The notes under the pieces: model-generated
Database searches by the model: none
What the model saw: the letters and a program-made list of their open reading frames with translations, nothing else
Told to the model about the DNA's origin: nothing
Shown here: positions 46,152-56,390 of the stretch, in pieces
How positions within the stretch are numbered: the first letter of the stretch is position 1
Layout: each line of letters opens with the position of its first letter
Assembly: GCF_038502225.1 (NCBI RefSeq)
Contig: NC_091300.1
Span: forward strand, 43,717,532-43,781,531
DNA: 64,000 nucleotides
DNA from: Cherax quadricarinatus
Taxonomy: Eukaryota; Arthropoda; Malacostraca; Decapoda; Parastacidae
Direction of reading: 5' to 3'
Position numbers and translations under genes: made by a program

Positions 46152-49100
46152 TGGATCAAAACTCGTATAAACTTTCTATATTAAGCTGGAATATTGCATC
46201 ACTTAGAAAAAGACTTCCTGACCTTCATCATAAAGTAACCACCGAACCCATTGATGTTGTGTGTCTACAAGAGTGCAGAGTCCCTGAAAAATCCCAACCC
46301 CCTAAATTACCATCATTTGTTGCATATAACCTCAAATCTACTAACTCTTGTGTTCTGTATATTAAAAAATCGCTTCCCCATCAACTTCTTGCACACAAGA
46401 AAACAGAGGGGCTACAATATCACGGTGTTAGGATTTATATAGGGAACTCTGCTCTCAACATACTTAACTTGTATGCTCCTGCTGATAAATTTAATTACTT
46501 GGAGCTCCCAACTTGTGCTCATTCTGAGCCTACTCTTATTATTGGCGATTACAATGCGAGACACAAAAGCATTGGAAACTCACAGTTTGGTAATCGTAAT
46601 GGTAATCAACTGTTGTCACTCTTAAACAGTCATGATAATGTCCAAATTGTAGGTGACCTTGAACCCACACATATCTATGGAGGCGTCCTTGATCTGTGCC
46701 TGGGCTTCAACATTACTTCTGCCAGCTGTGAGTCTTCCATTGTAACAGATATAGCGTCTGATCATTTCCCTAGGCTAACCTCACTAGATATTGGTAATAC
46801 TATCCTTCCTGGTGGGATATTCAAACGGAAACGTTTTAATGTTCCCACTGATCAGCATGATGACTTTGTTGCACATGTGACTGACTGGTATAATTCCTAT
46901 GAGTGTTCCTCTGTAGAGACCTTTAACAATGATCTTGTGAGCAGTATTCAGAACTACTTAGAGCCGCCACTCAAACCTCTTGGTACTCTGAACCCAACAA
47001 ACTTCCATAATAATCATACCTCCTTCAAAAACCATACTTATTACAATGATTCTAAACTTCGTACACTGAAACGTACTGCTCGCAGACTAGGCCTAGCCTA
47101 TAGAAAACATCGTACCCCTGGAATGCTGAGGCTCTTCCAAACTGCCCTTGCTACTGCCAGAGAGCGTATGACAGAGCTGCGGCAAACAGACTGGGAAAAA
47201 TTTGTCAACGGTCTTAATGCTCACACCCCACTTAGCCGGGCATGGAGGGACATAAATAGAATTAAGGGTAACAGAACTGGGCAGATCGCCACCCTCATCC
47301 CTTGCATAGGGCGAATGAGTTAGTGCTTGGGCTGCTACATCTAGCTATGACAATCTTCCCAGTACCACACAGGCAAAATTAAATGACAAATATGATGCAA
47401 GGGAGAGACTTGTTTGCTTTATGCTCAGCAAGGCAGATGATTGCAACATTCCTTTCACTAATTATGAACTTGATGCAGCACTAACTAAGGGCAACTCCAC
47501 GTCGCCTGGTGAGGATGGTATTACTTACAACATACTCAGATTGCTGTGTCGAGTACCAGGTAATCCATTACTTGAATTATATAACATGAGCTATGTAACT
47601 GGGGAGCTCCCTCACTCTTGGACCAACAGCCTCATCATTCCAATTCCTAAGCCCAATCAACAAAATGCATTTCGCCCAATATCTCTTACTAGCTGCTTGT
47701 GTAAAACATTTGAGAGAATGATTCTTAATCGTCTCATGTACAGAATCAAACAATTTTTGTCTCCCCGGTTACATGGTTTCATGCATGGAAGGAGCGTGCA
47801 TCATTGCATAGCCACCTTTCTCACCCTGCACACTGACAGCTCATACACTACCTTCCTTGACCTTAAATCCGCTTTCGATGTAGCCAACCGATATGTAATC
47901 ATTAGTGAACTTGCCAGAATGGATGTTGGAGGATGGCTTCTCCGCTGGATTAAAGGCTACCTGTCCAACAGAAAATCGTCTGTGTTGTTCCAGGGACATA
48001 GAAGTGTAACTAAAGACTTTGAATTAGGAACCCCACAGGGAGGTGTGCTCAGTCCCACACTGTTCAATATTCTAATTAATGCATTACTTAATGCTAAGCC
48101 TAGTCAGCCCCATCATTATGTGATTAGTTTTGCTGATGATATAATGATTCACACCACCGGATTCTCCAACACCCAAAACATTCTTAATCATGTACTAGCC
48201 TCGTGTCAGGACCTGGGGTTGATAATCTCTACTGATAAAACAAAGATACTCAATAGGCGTCCTCCTCGACAGAGAGGCACAGTTCGTCAGATCCAGTTGC
48301 ATGATGGGTCTCTTCTAGAATATGTAAGCAGATACAGGTATCTAGGCTTTGAGGTTCCACTACTTGGACCTGTTGTAACAAGACTTTGTCGCCAATACAA
48401 AGAACGACTAACAGCACTTAGAGTTGTAGCTGGGTTTCACCCCAGGTATGGTGCTAATGTTAAAATTGTGAAAATGATGTATCTTGCTTATATTAGATCA
48501 TTGGTTGATTATGCTGCGCCACTACTTGCTCTTGTGTCTGACTGGAAGCTTGGAGGGCTGGAAAAACTGCAGAACGAAGCAATAAGGATCATTTTAGGAT
48601 GCCCTCGTACTGCCAAAATTTTAAATATGCAAAAAGAACTTGATGTTCCAAGCATCAGAGATCGTGTTACTGAAAGAAATATCCTAATTGAGGTTAATAT
48701 GCTCAGGCAAGCTCATTCAAACCCCTGCACAGAAGCCCTCCAAACTTTCCTCAGCACTGGTGAACACTCCTCCAGATGGATCGGAAAAACTGGAACCGAC
48801 CTCCACATGAATCAGATACATGATCTATGTCAAGTAAGGCAACAGCGGCACTTCTCCGCTCCATGGAATATTACTCCATTCCAAACTACCATTCCTCCAT
48901 TTCCCCCCAAACTACTTCTTAAATCACAACCAAAACTTCGCCTTGAAGCCAAACATGAGGCCTTAAGCTGTATTGATAACTTAGTCACACAGCACACACT
49001 CTCGCAAATTATTTACGCTGATGGTTCTGTTCACCAATCCACTGGTGCAGCTGGTAGTGCTGCTGTTGTCGTACAGAGTGATGGCTCTCTTAAAGAAATT

Positions 49101-49856
49101 GGAGCACGCATCAATAATTGGGCCTCTACCCTTCAGACAGAACTGTTTGCCATACTCCTTGCACTGAAATGCATCTATGTATCAAAGATTGACAGTTTAA
49201 TTGTAACTGATTCTCTGTCATCCATGAATGTTCTCAACTCATTAAGCATAAATTGTGGCATGCTTGTGTCAGAAGCCAGACACAGGTATGGTAGGATTGT
49301 GGACAGTGGAGTCAGAGTGCACATGCTGTGGATTCCATCTCACATTGGTCTTCAGATGCATGATAGAACTGATAAATTGGCTAAGCTGTATGCTTTCAAA
49401 GAGGGAGTAGATTACAATCTTGGCTTGTCAGGTAGTAGTTTGAGAACAATAATACGAAAAGAACTTCAACTGAATTTTATGGACTTAAGGCTCAGGGAGA
49501 TTGACACCAGTGAGTCCATCTATCATCATTCTATCATGCAGGAGGAGCCACATGTCTATGGTGCATCCAACAAAATAAGCAGACTCTTGGATGTCACTCC
49601 TGCCCGGCTCCGGCTGGGTTACAAGTATCTTTGGCAGGTTAAATCACCACCACCAGATGTAGACCAAACGAAATGTAAACTTTGCCAGATGGACTATTGT
49701 CACACCTTGCGTCATTATGTACTGGAGTGTGATAAAATTAATGAATTTAGAAACAACTCACTCAGAAATGTTCAAGAAATGGCAAAGTATTTTATCCACA
49801 GTGGTATATTGCAGACCATTCTGGAGAAATACCCTGACTTTGCTAGCTGTAAATAA
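46151..49856 (+). pseudogene. I-like LINE ORF2: endonuclease, reverse transcriptase, RNase H; frameshifted once region
   Basis: The ATG at 46151 overlaps the ORF1 stop. Endonuclease: LSWNIASLRKRL, VVCLQECRVP, NLYAPADKF, LIIGDYNARH, ASDHFPRLTS (to about 46790). Two close indels at about 47290-47325 break the linker. The second frame (to 49856) has RT motifs STSPGEDGITYNIL, FRPISLTSCLCKTFER, TTFLDLKSAFDVANR, LGTPQGGVLSPTLFN, VISFADDIMIH (about 48125), then RNase H: IIYADGSVHQSTG, TELFAILLALK, LIVTDSLSSM and WIPSHIGLQMHDRTDKL (about 49005-49380). The final zinc motif is CKLCQMDYCHTLRHYVLEC. An AATAAA overlaps the stop codon. Confidence 0.88.
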
Positions 49857-49868
49857 AGCATTACCACA

Positions 49869-49874
49869 TGTGTG

Positions 49875-49938
<64 letters not shown>

Positions 49939-49948
49939 TGTGTGTGTA

Positions 49949-49999
<51 letters not shown>

Positions 50000-50007
50000 G
50001 TGTGCAC
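49869..50007. repeat. (GT)n microsatellite
   Basis: About 130 bp of mainly GT directly after the I-like LINE; it forms the 3' border of the small CR1 tail at 50008. Confidence 0.96.
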
Positions 50008-50044
50008 TCACCTAGTTGAGATTGCAGGGGTCGAGTCCAAGCTC
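50008..50044 (-). mobile_element. CR1-like LINE tail, about 37 bp, inside (GT)n
   Basis: CACTCACCTAGTTGAGATTG and the following GGGGTCGAGTC match the terminal bases of the CR1-like family (compare 50128-50163). (GT)n lies on both sides, so this is either an extreme 5' truncation or a duplicated end. Confidence 0.8.
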
Positions 50045-50127
50045 GTGTGTGTGTGTGTGTGTGTGTGTGTTTGTGTGTGCGTGTGTATGTGTATGAGTGT
50101 GTGTGTGTGTGTGTGTATGAGTTGTAC
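50045..50127. repeat. (GT)n microsatellite
   Basis: About 80 bp of GT-rich repeat between the 37-bp tail and CR1-like copy C. Confidence 0.95.
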
Positions 50128-50966
50128 TCACCTAGTTGAGGTTGCGGGGGTCGAGTCCGAGCTCCTGGCCCCGCCTCTTCACTGATCGCTACTAGGTCAC
50201 TCTCCCTGAGCCATGAGCTTTATCATACCTCTGCTTAAAGCTATGTATGGATCCTGCCTCCACTACATCACTTCCCAAACTATTCCACTTACTGACTACT
50301 CTGTGGCTGAAGAAATACTTCCTAACATCCCTGTGATTCATCTGTGTCTTCAGCTTCCAACTGTGTCCCCTTGTTACTGTGTCCAATCTCTGGAACATCC
50401 TGTTTTTGTCCACCTTGTCAATTCCTCTCAGTATTTTGTATGTCGTTATCATGTCCCTACTATCTCTCCTGTCCTTCAGTGTCGTCAGGTTGATTTCCCT
50501 TAACCTCTCCTCGTAGGACATACCTCTTAGCTCTGGGACTAGTCTTGTTGCAAACCTTTGCACTTTCTCTAGTTTCTTCACGTGCTTGGCTAGGTGTGGG
50601 TTCCAAACTGGTGCTGCATACTCCAATATGGGCCTAACGTACACGGTGTACAGGGTCCTGAATGATTCCTTATTAAGATGTCGGAATGCTGTTCTGAGGT
50701 TTGCCAGGCGCCCATATGCTGCAGCAGTTATTTGGTTGATGTGCGCTTCAGGAGATGTGCCTGGTGTTATACTCACCCCAAGATCTTTTTCCTTGAGTGA
50801 GGTTTGTAGTCTCTGGCCCCCTAGACTGTACTCCGTCTGCGGTCTTCTTTGCCCTTCCCCAATCTTCATGACTTTGCACTTGGTGGGATTGAACTCCAGG
50901 AGCCAATTGCTGGACCAGGTCTGCAGCCTGTCCAGATCCCTTTGTAGTTCTGCCTGGTCTTCGATC

Positions 50967-50968
<2 letters not shown>
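50128..50968 (-). mobile_element. CR1-like LINE copy C, bordered by (GT)n on both sides
   Basis: Minus-strand copy of the family at 17624-21334, truncated after RT motif C. Its 3' terminus joins (CA)n on its own strand and its 5' truncation point joins (CA)n as well. This repeats the arrangement of copies A and B at an unrelated locus and in the opposite orientation. Confidence 0.9.
50192..50968 (-). pseudogene. CR1-like RT C-terminal part, copy C, open but truncated
   Basis: Open frame of about 255 codons: DQAELQRDLDRLQTWSSNWL, LLEFNPTKCKVMKIGEG, RPILEYAAPVWNPHL, FATRLVPELRGMSYEERL, FSHRVVSKWNSLGSDVVEAG. The catalytic boxes are missing. There is no internal stop, so the copy is young. Codons upstream of 50968 are only the CA repeat. 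Confidence 0.88.
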
Positions 50969-51001
<33 letters not shown>

Positions 51002-51077
51002 AGTGTGTGTGCATGTGTGTGTATGAGTTTGTGTATGTGTGTGTTTGTGTGTGTTTATGTGTGTGTGTGTATGAATT

Positions 51078-51130
<53 letters not shown>

Positions 51131-51131
51131 C
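50969..51131. repeat. (GT)n microsatellite
   Basis: About 160 bp of GT-rich repeat at the 5' truncation point of copy C. Confidence 0.96.
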
Positions 51132-51239
51132 TCAACAATCAATATTTGCACCAATAACCCACTACAGTTGTGACCGGATGTGGAAGTGTGAATTGCTCAT
51201 TACTCTAAAATTTGTTCATGATTGTAGCCATGTATAAAC

Positions 51240-51425
51240 GTAAGTAACCATTCTTACAGTATTCATTACCTTTGTAACTTGTGAGTTCATTACCTTTGTA
51301 CCTAGTTCAGCTATTAAACTTTGGGGGCCCAGTCCCTGGACCCATTATGTACCTCTGTAATCTTTTGACTACCGCCCACTGGATGGGTATGGGGTGCATA
51401 ATAAACATATTAAACTTAAACTACT
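51240..51425 (+). mobile_element. Short retroposon, relative of 43309-43500
   Basis: Plus-strand copy with TTACCTTTGTAACTTGTGAG, GTCCCTGGACCCATTATG, TAATCTTTTGACTACCGCCC and the 3' end GGTGCATAATAAACATATTA, which includes AATAAA. Confidence 0.82.
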
Positions 51426-51574
51426 GGAACAATAGGAAATTTGGCTATCAAACGAAAAAAAAAAATTCAAATCCACATATAAAATACACTGTAATATTTT
51501 TGTGACAGAATCCATGTCTGCAAAAAATAACTCGTTGCGATTGTAACCAGATATAAGCACATAAATACGCTAGC

Positions 51575-51700
51575 TTATCACCACTATAACTTGTTTAGCT
51601 ATCAAAACTTTGGGGCCCAGTCCCTGGACCCATTACGTGCCTCTGTAATCTTTTGACTACAGCCTACACCATGGGTATAGGGTGCATAATATAGTAACCT
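51575..51700 (+). mobile_element. Short retroposon, partial relative of 43309-43500
   Basis: Contains GGGGCCCAGTCCCTGGACCC, TAATCTTTTGACTACAGCC and GGGTGCATAATATAG. It is shorter and more diverged than the copy at 51240. Confidence 0.78.
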
Positions 51701-52570
51701 AACTTTATAATGATTAAAACCTGCAGTATAATCTGTAATTCTCTTTTGACAATTTCAGATATATTTTTATATAAAACTTTCAAAAAATTAATGTTAAACC
51801 TAATTAAGAATTATCCATTATTTTCTTACAATGATATGACCTATTATGCCAAAGGAGAATAAATTTTGAGTTTCAATAAGTTCACCGACACCTGGCGATG
51901 CCCATGGGATTTCACTAGATCCAAGTTTATTGTAACTCTGCCAGGCCGTGATAAAACTGGTAATTTAAGATAGAACTCGGGCACTAGTTGTGGTTTGCCT
52001 GAGTGTGTTTCCATGCTATATGAAAACGTTTCTTCGTATAGGCTTTAAAGTTTTAGCTTCGGTGCCCATTAGTTTGACTGTTTGGGGAAAGGTTGGAGCG
52101 TTGATGAACTGTTTAGGTGCCAATATGCAAATTTTATACATGCAAATAAGGGAGTGATTACATGCTATAAAGTGAGAACGCATATTGTGAATGGCTTCAA
52201 AATATAAGGGTGGGTACACGTATTTTACTTCTAAGAAAGTTCGGTTTAATAATGAAATGTGTAGATACTTCCTTTCCCATCGTTACCATTCTTCATAGAA
52301 GTAAAGTTTACTGAACTTTACTAAAATTTGTAAGATGCGGCTGTCTGTAACTAAACTGAAAATACCTAATGAAACTTTCTGTTCTCATGTATTTGCTTCG
52401 GAGGAGGATTCACAGTGTTAGTGAACCGTGTAAGTCCCAGTTTGCCAGTTTTGGTGCAGTTCTTGGCTTTCTTGGGGGTGTTGAGCTACAGCTCCAGAGC
52501 ATTTTCAAGATAACCTATGAATTTACCTTTTCTTTAATGTGTTGAGGTAAAATTCCTGGTCTCCTTCAAG

Positions 52571-52571
<1 letters not shown>
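51701..52571. other. No recognised feature
   Basis: About 870 bp without a convincing frame or repeat; the minus-strand frame at 52219-52016 has no known motif. Confidence 0.4.

Positions 52572-52634
<63 letters not shown>
52572..52634. repeat. (ATT)n microsatellite
   Basis: About 21 perfect ATT units. Confidence 0.98.
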
Positions 52635-52679
52635 AGCACTTGGAAGAATATCAGGCAATCAGATGTGATCTAAGTAAAG

Positions 52680-52926
52680 GGAAGATGGGACCAACTCCTT
52701 GAATCATGAGCCCTTCATCTGCATAAGATAAGATTTGTTGGGATTTTTAACATGGAGGGTTAGCCACCCAGGATAACCCAAGAAATGACTCACGAAGTTG
52801 TAATAATACGACTGCCTGGACTTTTAAGACTCATTTGCCATGGATTCAATCACCACCCGTTATGTGGTTTATTTATAGCCCAAGAAAGTCAATGTATCAT
52901 CGAGAACTGTCCCCTTTTTTTCCATT
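52680..52926 (-). mobile_element. tRNA-derived SINE fragment with a 93-bp insertion
   Basis: The 3' part of the SINE family seen at 5086, on the minus strand: AGATAAGATTTGTTGGGATT, GGTTAGCCACCCAGGATAAC, then after the insert AAGTCAATGTATCATCGAGA. The inserted 52786-52878 is flanked by CCCAAGAAA at 52777-52785 and 52879-52887. It contains GGATTCAATC, which resembles a B box, so it may be another small SINE. Confidence 0.7.
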
Positions 52927-53048
52927 CGGGTCCTTCAGTCTGGGTATACCAAATAAATTTCCCAGATGGGTCTCATTAGCAGCGCCACTGTCTGGTTTAC
53001 CAAATAGAAACCACCCTAGTTCCCTATTCGGATTCTCTAGGTCTGGGT
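52927..53048. repeat. 103/67-bp satellite, left remnant
   Basis: One and a bit units of the satellite at 57750-63249 (CTGGGTATACCAAATAAATT, TCTCATTAGCAGCGCCA, CTATTCGGATTCTCTAGG). It stops at GGGTATA where the LINE tail begins. Confidence 0.9.
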
Positions 53049-53052
53049 ATAT

Positions 53053-53087
<35 letters not shown>

Positions 53088-53435
53088 CAATTTGAGCACA
53101 CATACAGAGGTACAAAAAAATACAGATAAGAGCAGCATGCCAAAGCCACTTATACTATGCATAACATTACGGGCTGGCTTAAAATTAACTTAAGATTAAC
53201 TAAGCAATGATGAAATCAGTGATAAAACATTAATGTAAACAGATTACTATAAAGCACAAGTGAGTATAACAAAGACAGGTCATATGGTTGCATGCATTGT
53301 TGTACATTCAGTCGTATGAAGTATTCTGTTAGGTAGTGTATTTAAACAATAATAAAGTTAGATTCGGTTTTAGGTTTAACATTTATGTGATATAATTGTG
53401 AGAAACATTTAAGATATACAATTTATAAGGTTCAG

Positions 53436-56390
53436 TTATTCAGTATTTATTTGGTTTTGGGTGAGTAAGTGATCTTTGAGAAGAGACTTGAATTTATAAA
53501 CAGGTAGTGTTTCTTTTATATTTACAGGTAATGAATTCCAGATTTTAGGGCCTTTTATGTGCATTGAGTTTTTGCATAGTGTGAGATGGACACGAGGAAC
53601 ATCAAAGAGTGATCTGTGCCTTGTGTTATGGTCATGTGTTCTGTTGAGGTTGGCAAGGAGATGTTTGAGAGGAGGGTTAACATCAGAGTTAAGTGTTCTA
53701 TGTATGTAATAGGTGCAGTAATAAGTATGGATGTTTTGTATGGTAAGTAGGTTTAGTGTATTGAATATTGGTGGAGTGTGCTGCCTGTAGTGAGAATTTG
53801 TTATCATTCTAACTGCAGCCTTTTGTTGGGTAATTAGTGGTCTGAGATGGTTAATTGTTGTTGAGCCCCATGCACAAATTCCATAGGTGAGATAGGGGTA
53901 AATAAGAGAGTGATATAGGGCCAGGAGGGCTGACTGTGGAACATAGTACCGTATCTTCGATAGTATGCCTACAGTCTTGGAAATTTTCTTAGAAATTTGT
54001 TGTATATGTGTATGAAATTTGAGTCTATTATGAAGGTGGATTCCTAAGAATTTTCCCTCTGTTAGCTTTGTGATAGGTGATCCGTTTATCATTATTTTAA
54101 GAGGGACATCTGTAGCTCTGTTACCAAACTGAATGAAGTAGGTTTTGTTAATGTTTAGTGTAAGTTTGTTAGTCCTCATCCAGGTAGATATTTTCTGTAA
54201 TTCGGTATTTACAGTATTGGCTAGCGTGACTGGGCTCGGGTGAGAGAAGACGTATGTAGTGTCATCTGCAAATAGTGTGGGTTTGAGTAATTGCGAAGCA
54301 TTTGGAAGGTCATTTATGTATAGGAGAAAGAGAAGAGGGCCAAGGACACTTCCCTGTGGGACACCAACTGTAATTGGTTGCGCAGAAGAGTTTGCCCCAT
54401 TTGCGTACACATATTGGCTTCTGTTGCTGAGGTATGACTTGAGGTAGTTGAGGGAGTGCCCTCTTATACAATAGTGTGACAATTTTACATGGAGCAAGTC
54501 ATGGTCAACTGTATCAAAAGCTTTACGTAAATCAATGAAGATCCCCAGTGGGACTTCTTTTTTCTCTATTGCAGTGTATATATGTTCTAGCATGTGTATA
54601 ATAGCATCATTAGTATTTTTATTAGGCCTGAATCCAAATTGGCAGGGGTTGAGTATGTTTTGGGAGATAAGGTAGGAGTAGATTCGTTTATGAATTAATT
54701 TTTCGAAGATTTTTGAGAGAGGGTGTAAGTTGGATATTGGCCTATAGTTATTCAACTCTGTTTGGTCTCCTCCTTTGTGGATCGGGGTGACCCTTGCTAT
54801 TTTGAGTACTGTAGGGAAGGTGGAGGATTCAATGGATTTGTTAAAGAGTGTTGCAATGATTGGTGATAGCACTTGTGACACTTTTTTGTATATAAAGGGT
54901 GGTAAGGTATTTAAATCTCCTGCCTTGTTTTTTAGTGCGTTGATAATAAGGGAGACTTCGTATGGGTTAGTCGGAGCTAGGAACAGTGTGTTCGGGTAGT
55001 TGCCGGTGAGGTAGTCATTTGGTGGGGTATCTGAGTTTGGGATTTTATTGGCAAGGTTTTGTCCTATAGTGGAGAAGAAATCATTGAGTCTGTTTGCTGT
55101 TTCTGTTGGTGGGAGTTGGGGTTCATCTGATTTTGCTAATTTTATTTCGCTATTTCGTGATATCTTTTTTGTTCCCAGAATTTCTGATAGGGTTTTCCAG
55201 GTCTTTTTTATATCACCTCGTAAGTTGGATAATCTGTTCTCATAATACAATTTTTTTGCCCTTCTTATCAGGCTGGTTAGGATTGACGTGTAACGTTTTG
55301 TTTGGTCTCTGGTTATGTGACCCATTCTGTACTGTTTTTCATATTGGTGTTTTGTATTTATGGATTTGAGAATGCTGGGTGTTAGCCAGGGACTGTTCAG
55401 TCTCTTAGCTGTCATCTGTTTAGTTTTTTTAGGGCAGTGCTTGTTATAGAGGTATTGGGTCTTTTTTAGAAAATTATTTATACATTCGTCAATATCTGTA
55501 TAGATTTCTAGCTCAGTGTGCCAATCAATGTTTGCTACTGCTGTTGTGAAGTTATTAATGGCTGCCTCATTGTGAAGTCTGAAGGTGACATTAGTAGTGT
55601 CTTGGGGTAGTTTACCAAGAGTTGTTATGAGGAAAGTAGGGTAGTGGTCTGTGGTATTATCTGTAATTATGCCTGATTTTAAAGGGGATATGGTGTTGGT
55701 CCAGATGTGGTCAAGTAGGGAAACACTAGTCTCTGTAACTCTTGTAGGTTTTGTTACTGTTGGTAGTAACATACAGTTACTCATTGTGTTTGTGAATTCA
55801 GTAACGTGTGGGTCCTTGTCTTGCAGGAGATTTATATTGAAGTCACCTGAGAGTAGTAAGTGATCTTTGTTCATGCGTGCATCAGTTATCATACTTCCTA
55901 GGTTTTGACTAAATTGGCTAATGTTTGACTGTGGAACTCTGTAGATGTTTATCAATGTGAGAGGTTTTTGTAGGTATTTAGATTTGAATTTAGCTATTAT
56001 ATATTCCCCATGTTCATCCCTTGTGCAAGTATTAGTGATACATTCTAGTTGGTCTGAGTAGTATATGGCTGTGCCACCCCCTTGTTGGTCTGGCCTACAG
56101 TTGTGTATGGCTGTGTAACCAGGAATGGCATAGACATCTGTACTATCAGGCTTTAGCCAGGTTTCAGTTAGTGTAATGATGGACATATTGGCATGTAAGG
56201 AATTTAGTAATGCTATGAGGTCATCGTAATGCTTGCTTAAAGATCTGATATTGTAGTTAAAGATAGTTATGTTGTTGTTGGCACTGAGAAGTGCCTTTGA
56301 TTGTTCTGCAGTGTAGTAATTACAGTAACTGTTTGATTCATTTAAGTCATTAAATAAGAGGTTGGTATCAGGATCAATGCTTGTAATCAT
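53436..56390 (-). CDS. L2/CR1-like endonuclease-reverse transcriptase, intact 984 codons
   Basis: ATG at 56390-56388, stop at 53438-53436, no interruption. Residues about 40-255 are the apurinic endonuclease: FNYNIRSLSKHYDD, LTETWLKPDS, RPDQQGGGTAIYY, LLSGDFNINLL, SLLDHIWTN and TTDHYPTFLI. The RT (about 500-760) has LNTLPPFIYKK, RVTPIHKGGDQTELNNYRPI, FGFRPNKNTNDAI, FIDLRKAFDTVDHDLL (motif A), ITVGVPQGSVLGPLLFLLY (motif B) and KPTLFADDTTYVFSH (catalytic DD, motif C). The C-terminus matches 11150-11806. All catalytic residues I can check are present, so the protein could be active in target-primed reverse transcription. Confidence 0.92.
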   Translation of the reverse strand: MITSIDPDTNLLFNDLNESNSYCNYYTAEQSKALLSANNNITIFNYNIRSLSKHYDDLIALLNSLHANMSIITLTETWLKPDSTDVYAIPGYTAIHNCRPDQQGGGTAIYYSDQLECITNTCTRDEHGEYIIAKFKSKYLQKPLTLINIYRVPQSNISQFSQNLGSMITDARMNKDHLLLSGDFNINLLQDKDPHVTEFTNTMSNCMLLPTVTKPTRVTETSVSLLDHIWTNTISPLKSGIITDNTTDHYPTFLITTLGKLPQDTTNVTFRLHNEAAINNFTTAVANIDWHTELEIYTDIDECINNFLKKTQYLYNKHCPKKTKQMTAKRLNSPWLTPSILKSINTKHQYEKQYRMGHITRDQTKRYTSILTSLIRRAKKLYYENRLSNLRGDIKKTWKTLSEILGTKKISRNSEIKLAKSDEPQLPPTETANRLNDFFSTIGQNLANKIPNSDTPPNDYLTGNYPNTLFLAPTNPYEVSLIINALKNKAGDLNTLPPFIYKKVSQVLSPIIATLFNKSIESSTFPTVLKIARVTPIHKGGDQTELNNYRPISNLHPLSKIFEKLIHKRIYSYLISQNILNPCQFGFRPNKNTNDAIIHMLEHIYTAIEKKEVPLGIFIDLRKAFDTVDHDLLHVKLSHYCIRGHSLNYLKSYLSNRSQYVYANGANSSAQPITVGVPQGSVLGPLLFLLYINDLPNASQLLKPTLFADDTTYVFSHPSPVTLANTVNTELQKISTWMRTNKLTLNINKTYFIQFGNRATDVPLKIMINGSPITKLTEGKFLGIHLHNRLKFHTHIQQISKKISKTVGILSKIRYYVPQSALLALYHSLIYPYLTYGICAWGSTTINHLRPLITQQKAAVRMITNSHYRQHTPPIFNTLNLLTIQNIHTYYCTYYIHRTLNSDVNPPLKHLLANLNRTHDHNTRHRSLFDVPRVHLTLCKNSMHIKGPKIWNSLPVNIKETLPVYKFKSLLKDHLLTQNQINTE

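Larger units (their letters stand above)
44520..49880 (+). mobile_element. I-like LINE (Jockey superfamily, with RNase H)
   Basis: Two-ORF plus-strand element: ORF1 with three zinc knuckles (44528-46151) and ORF2 with endonuclease, RT and RNase H (46151-49856). The RNase H domain after the RT places it in the I group (I/Nimb type). The 5' end is not defined. The 3' untranslated region is almost absent: the stop codon is followed by about 20 bases and then (TG)n. Confidence 0.85.

Noticed and set aside
49772..51154. Open frames rich in CVCV or THTH
   Set aside because: Translations of (GT)n/(CA)n microsatellites.
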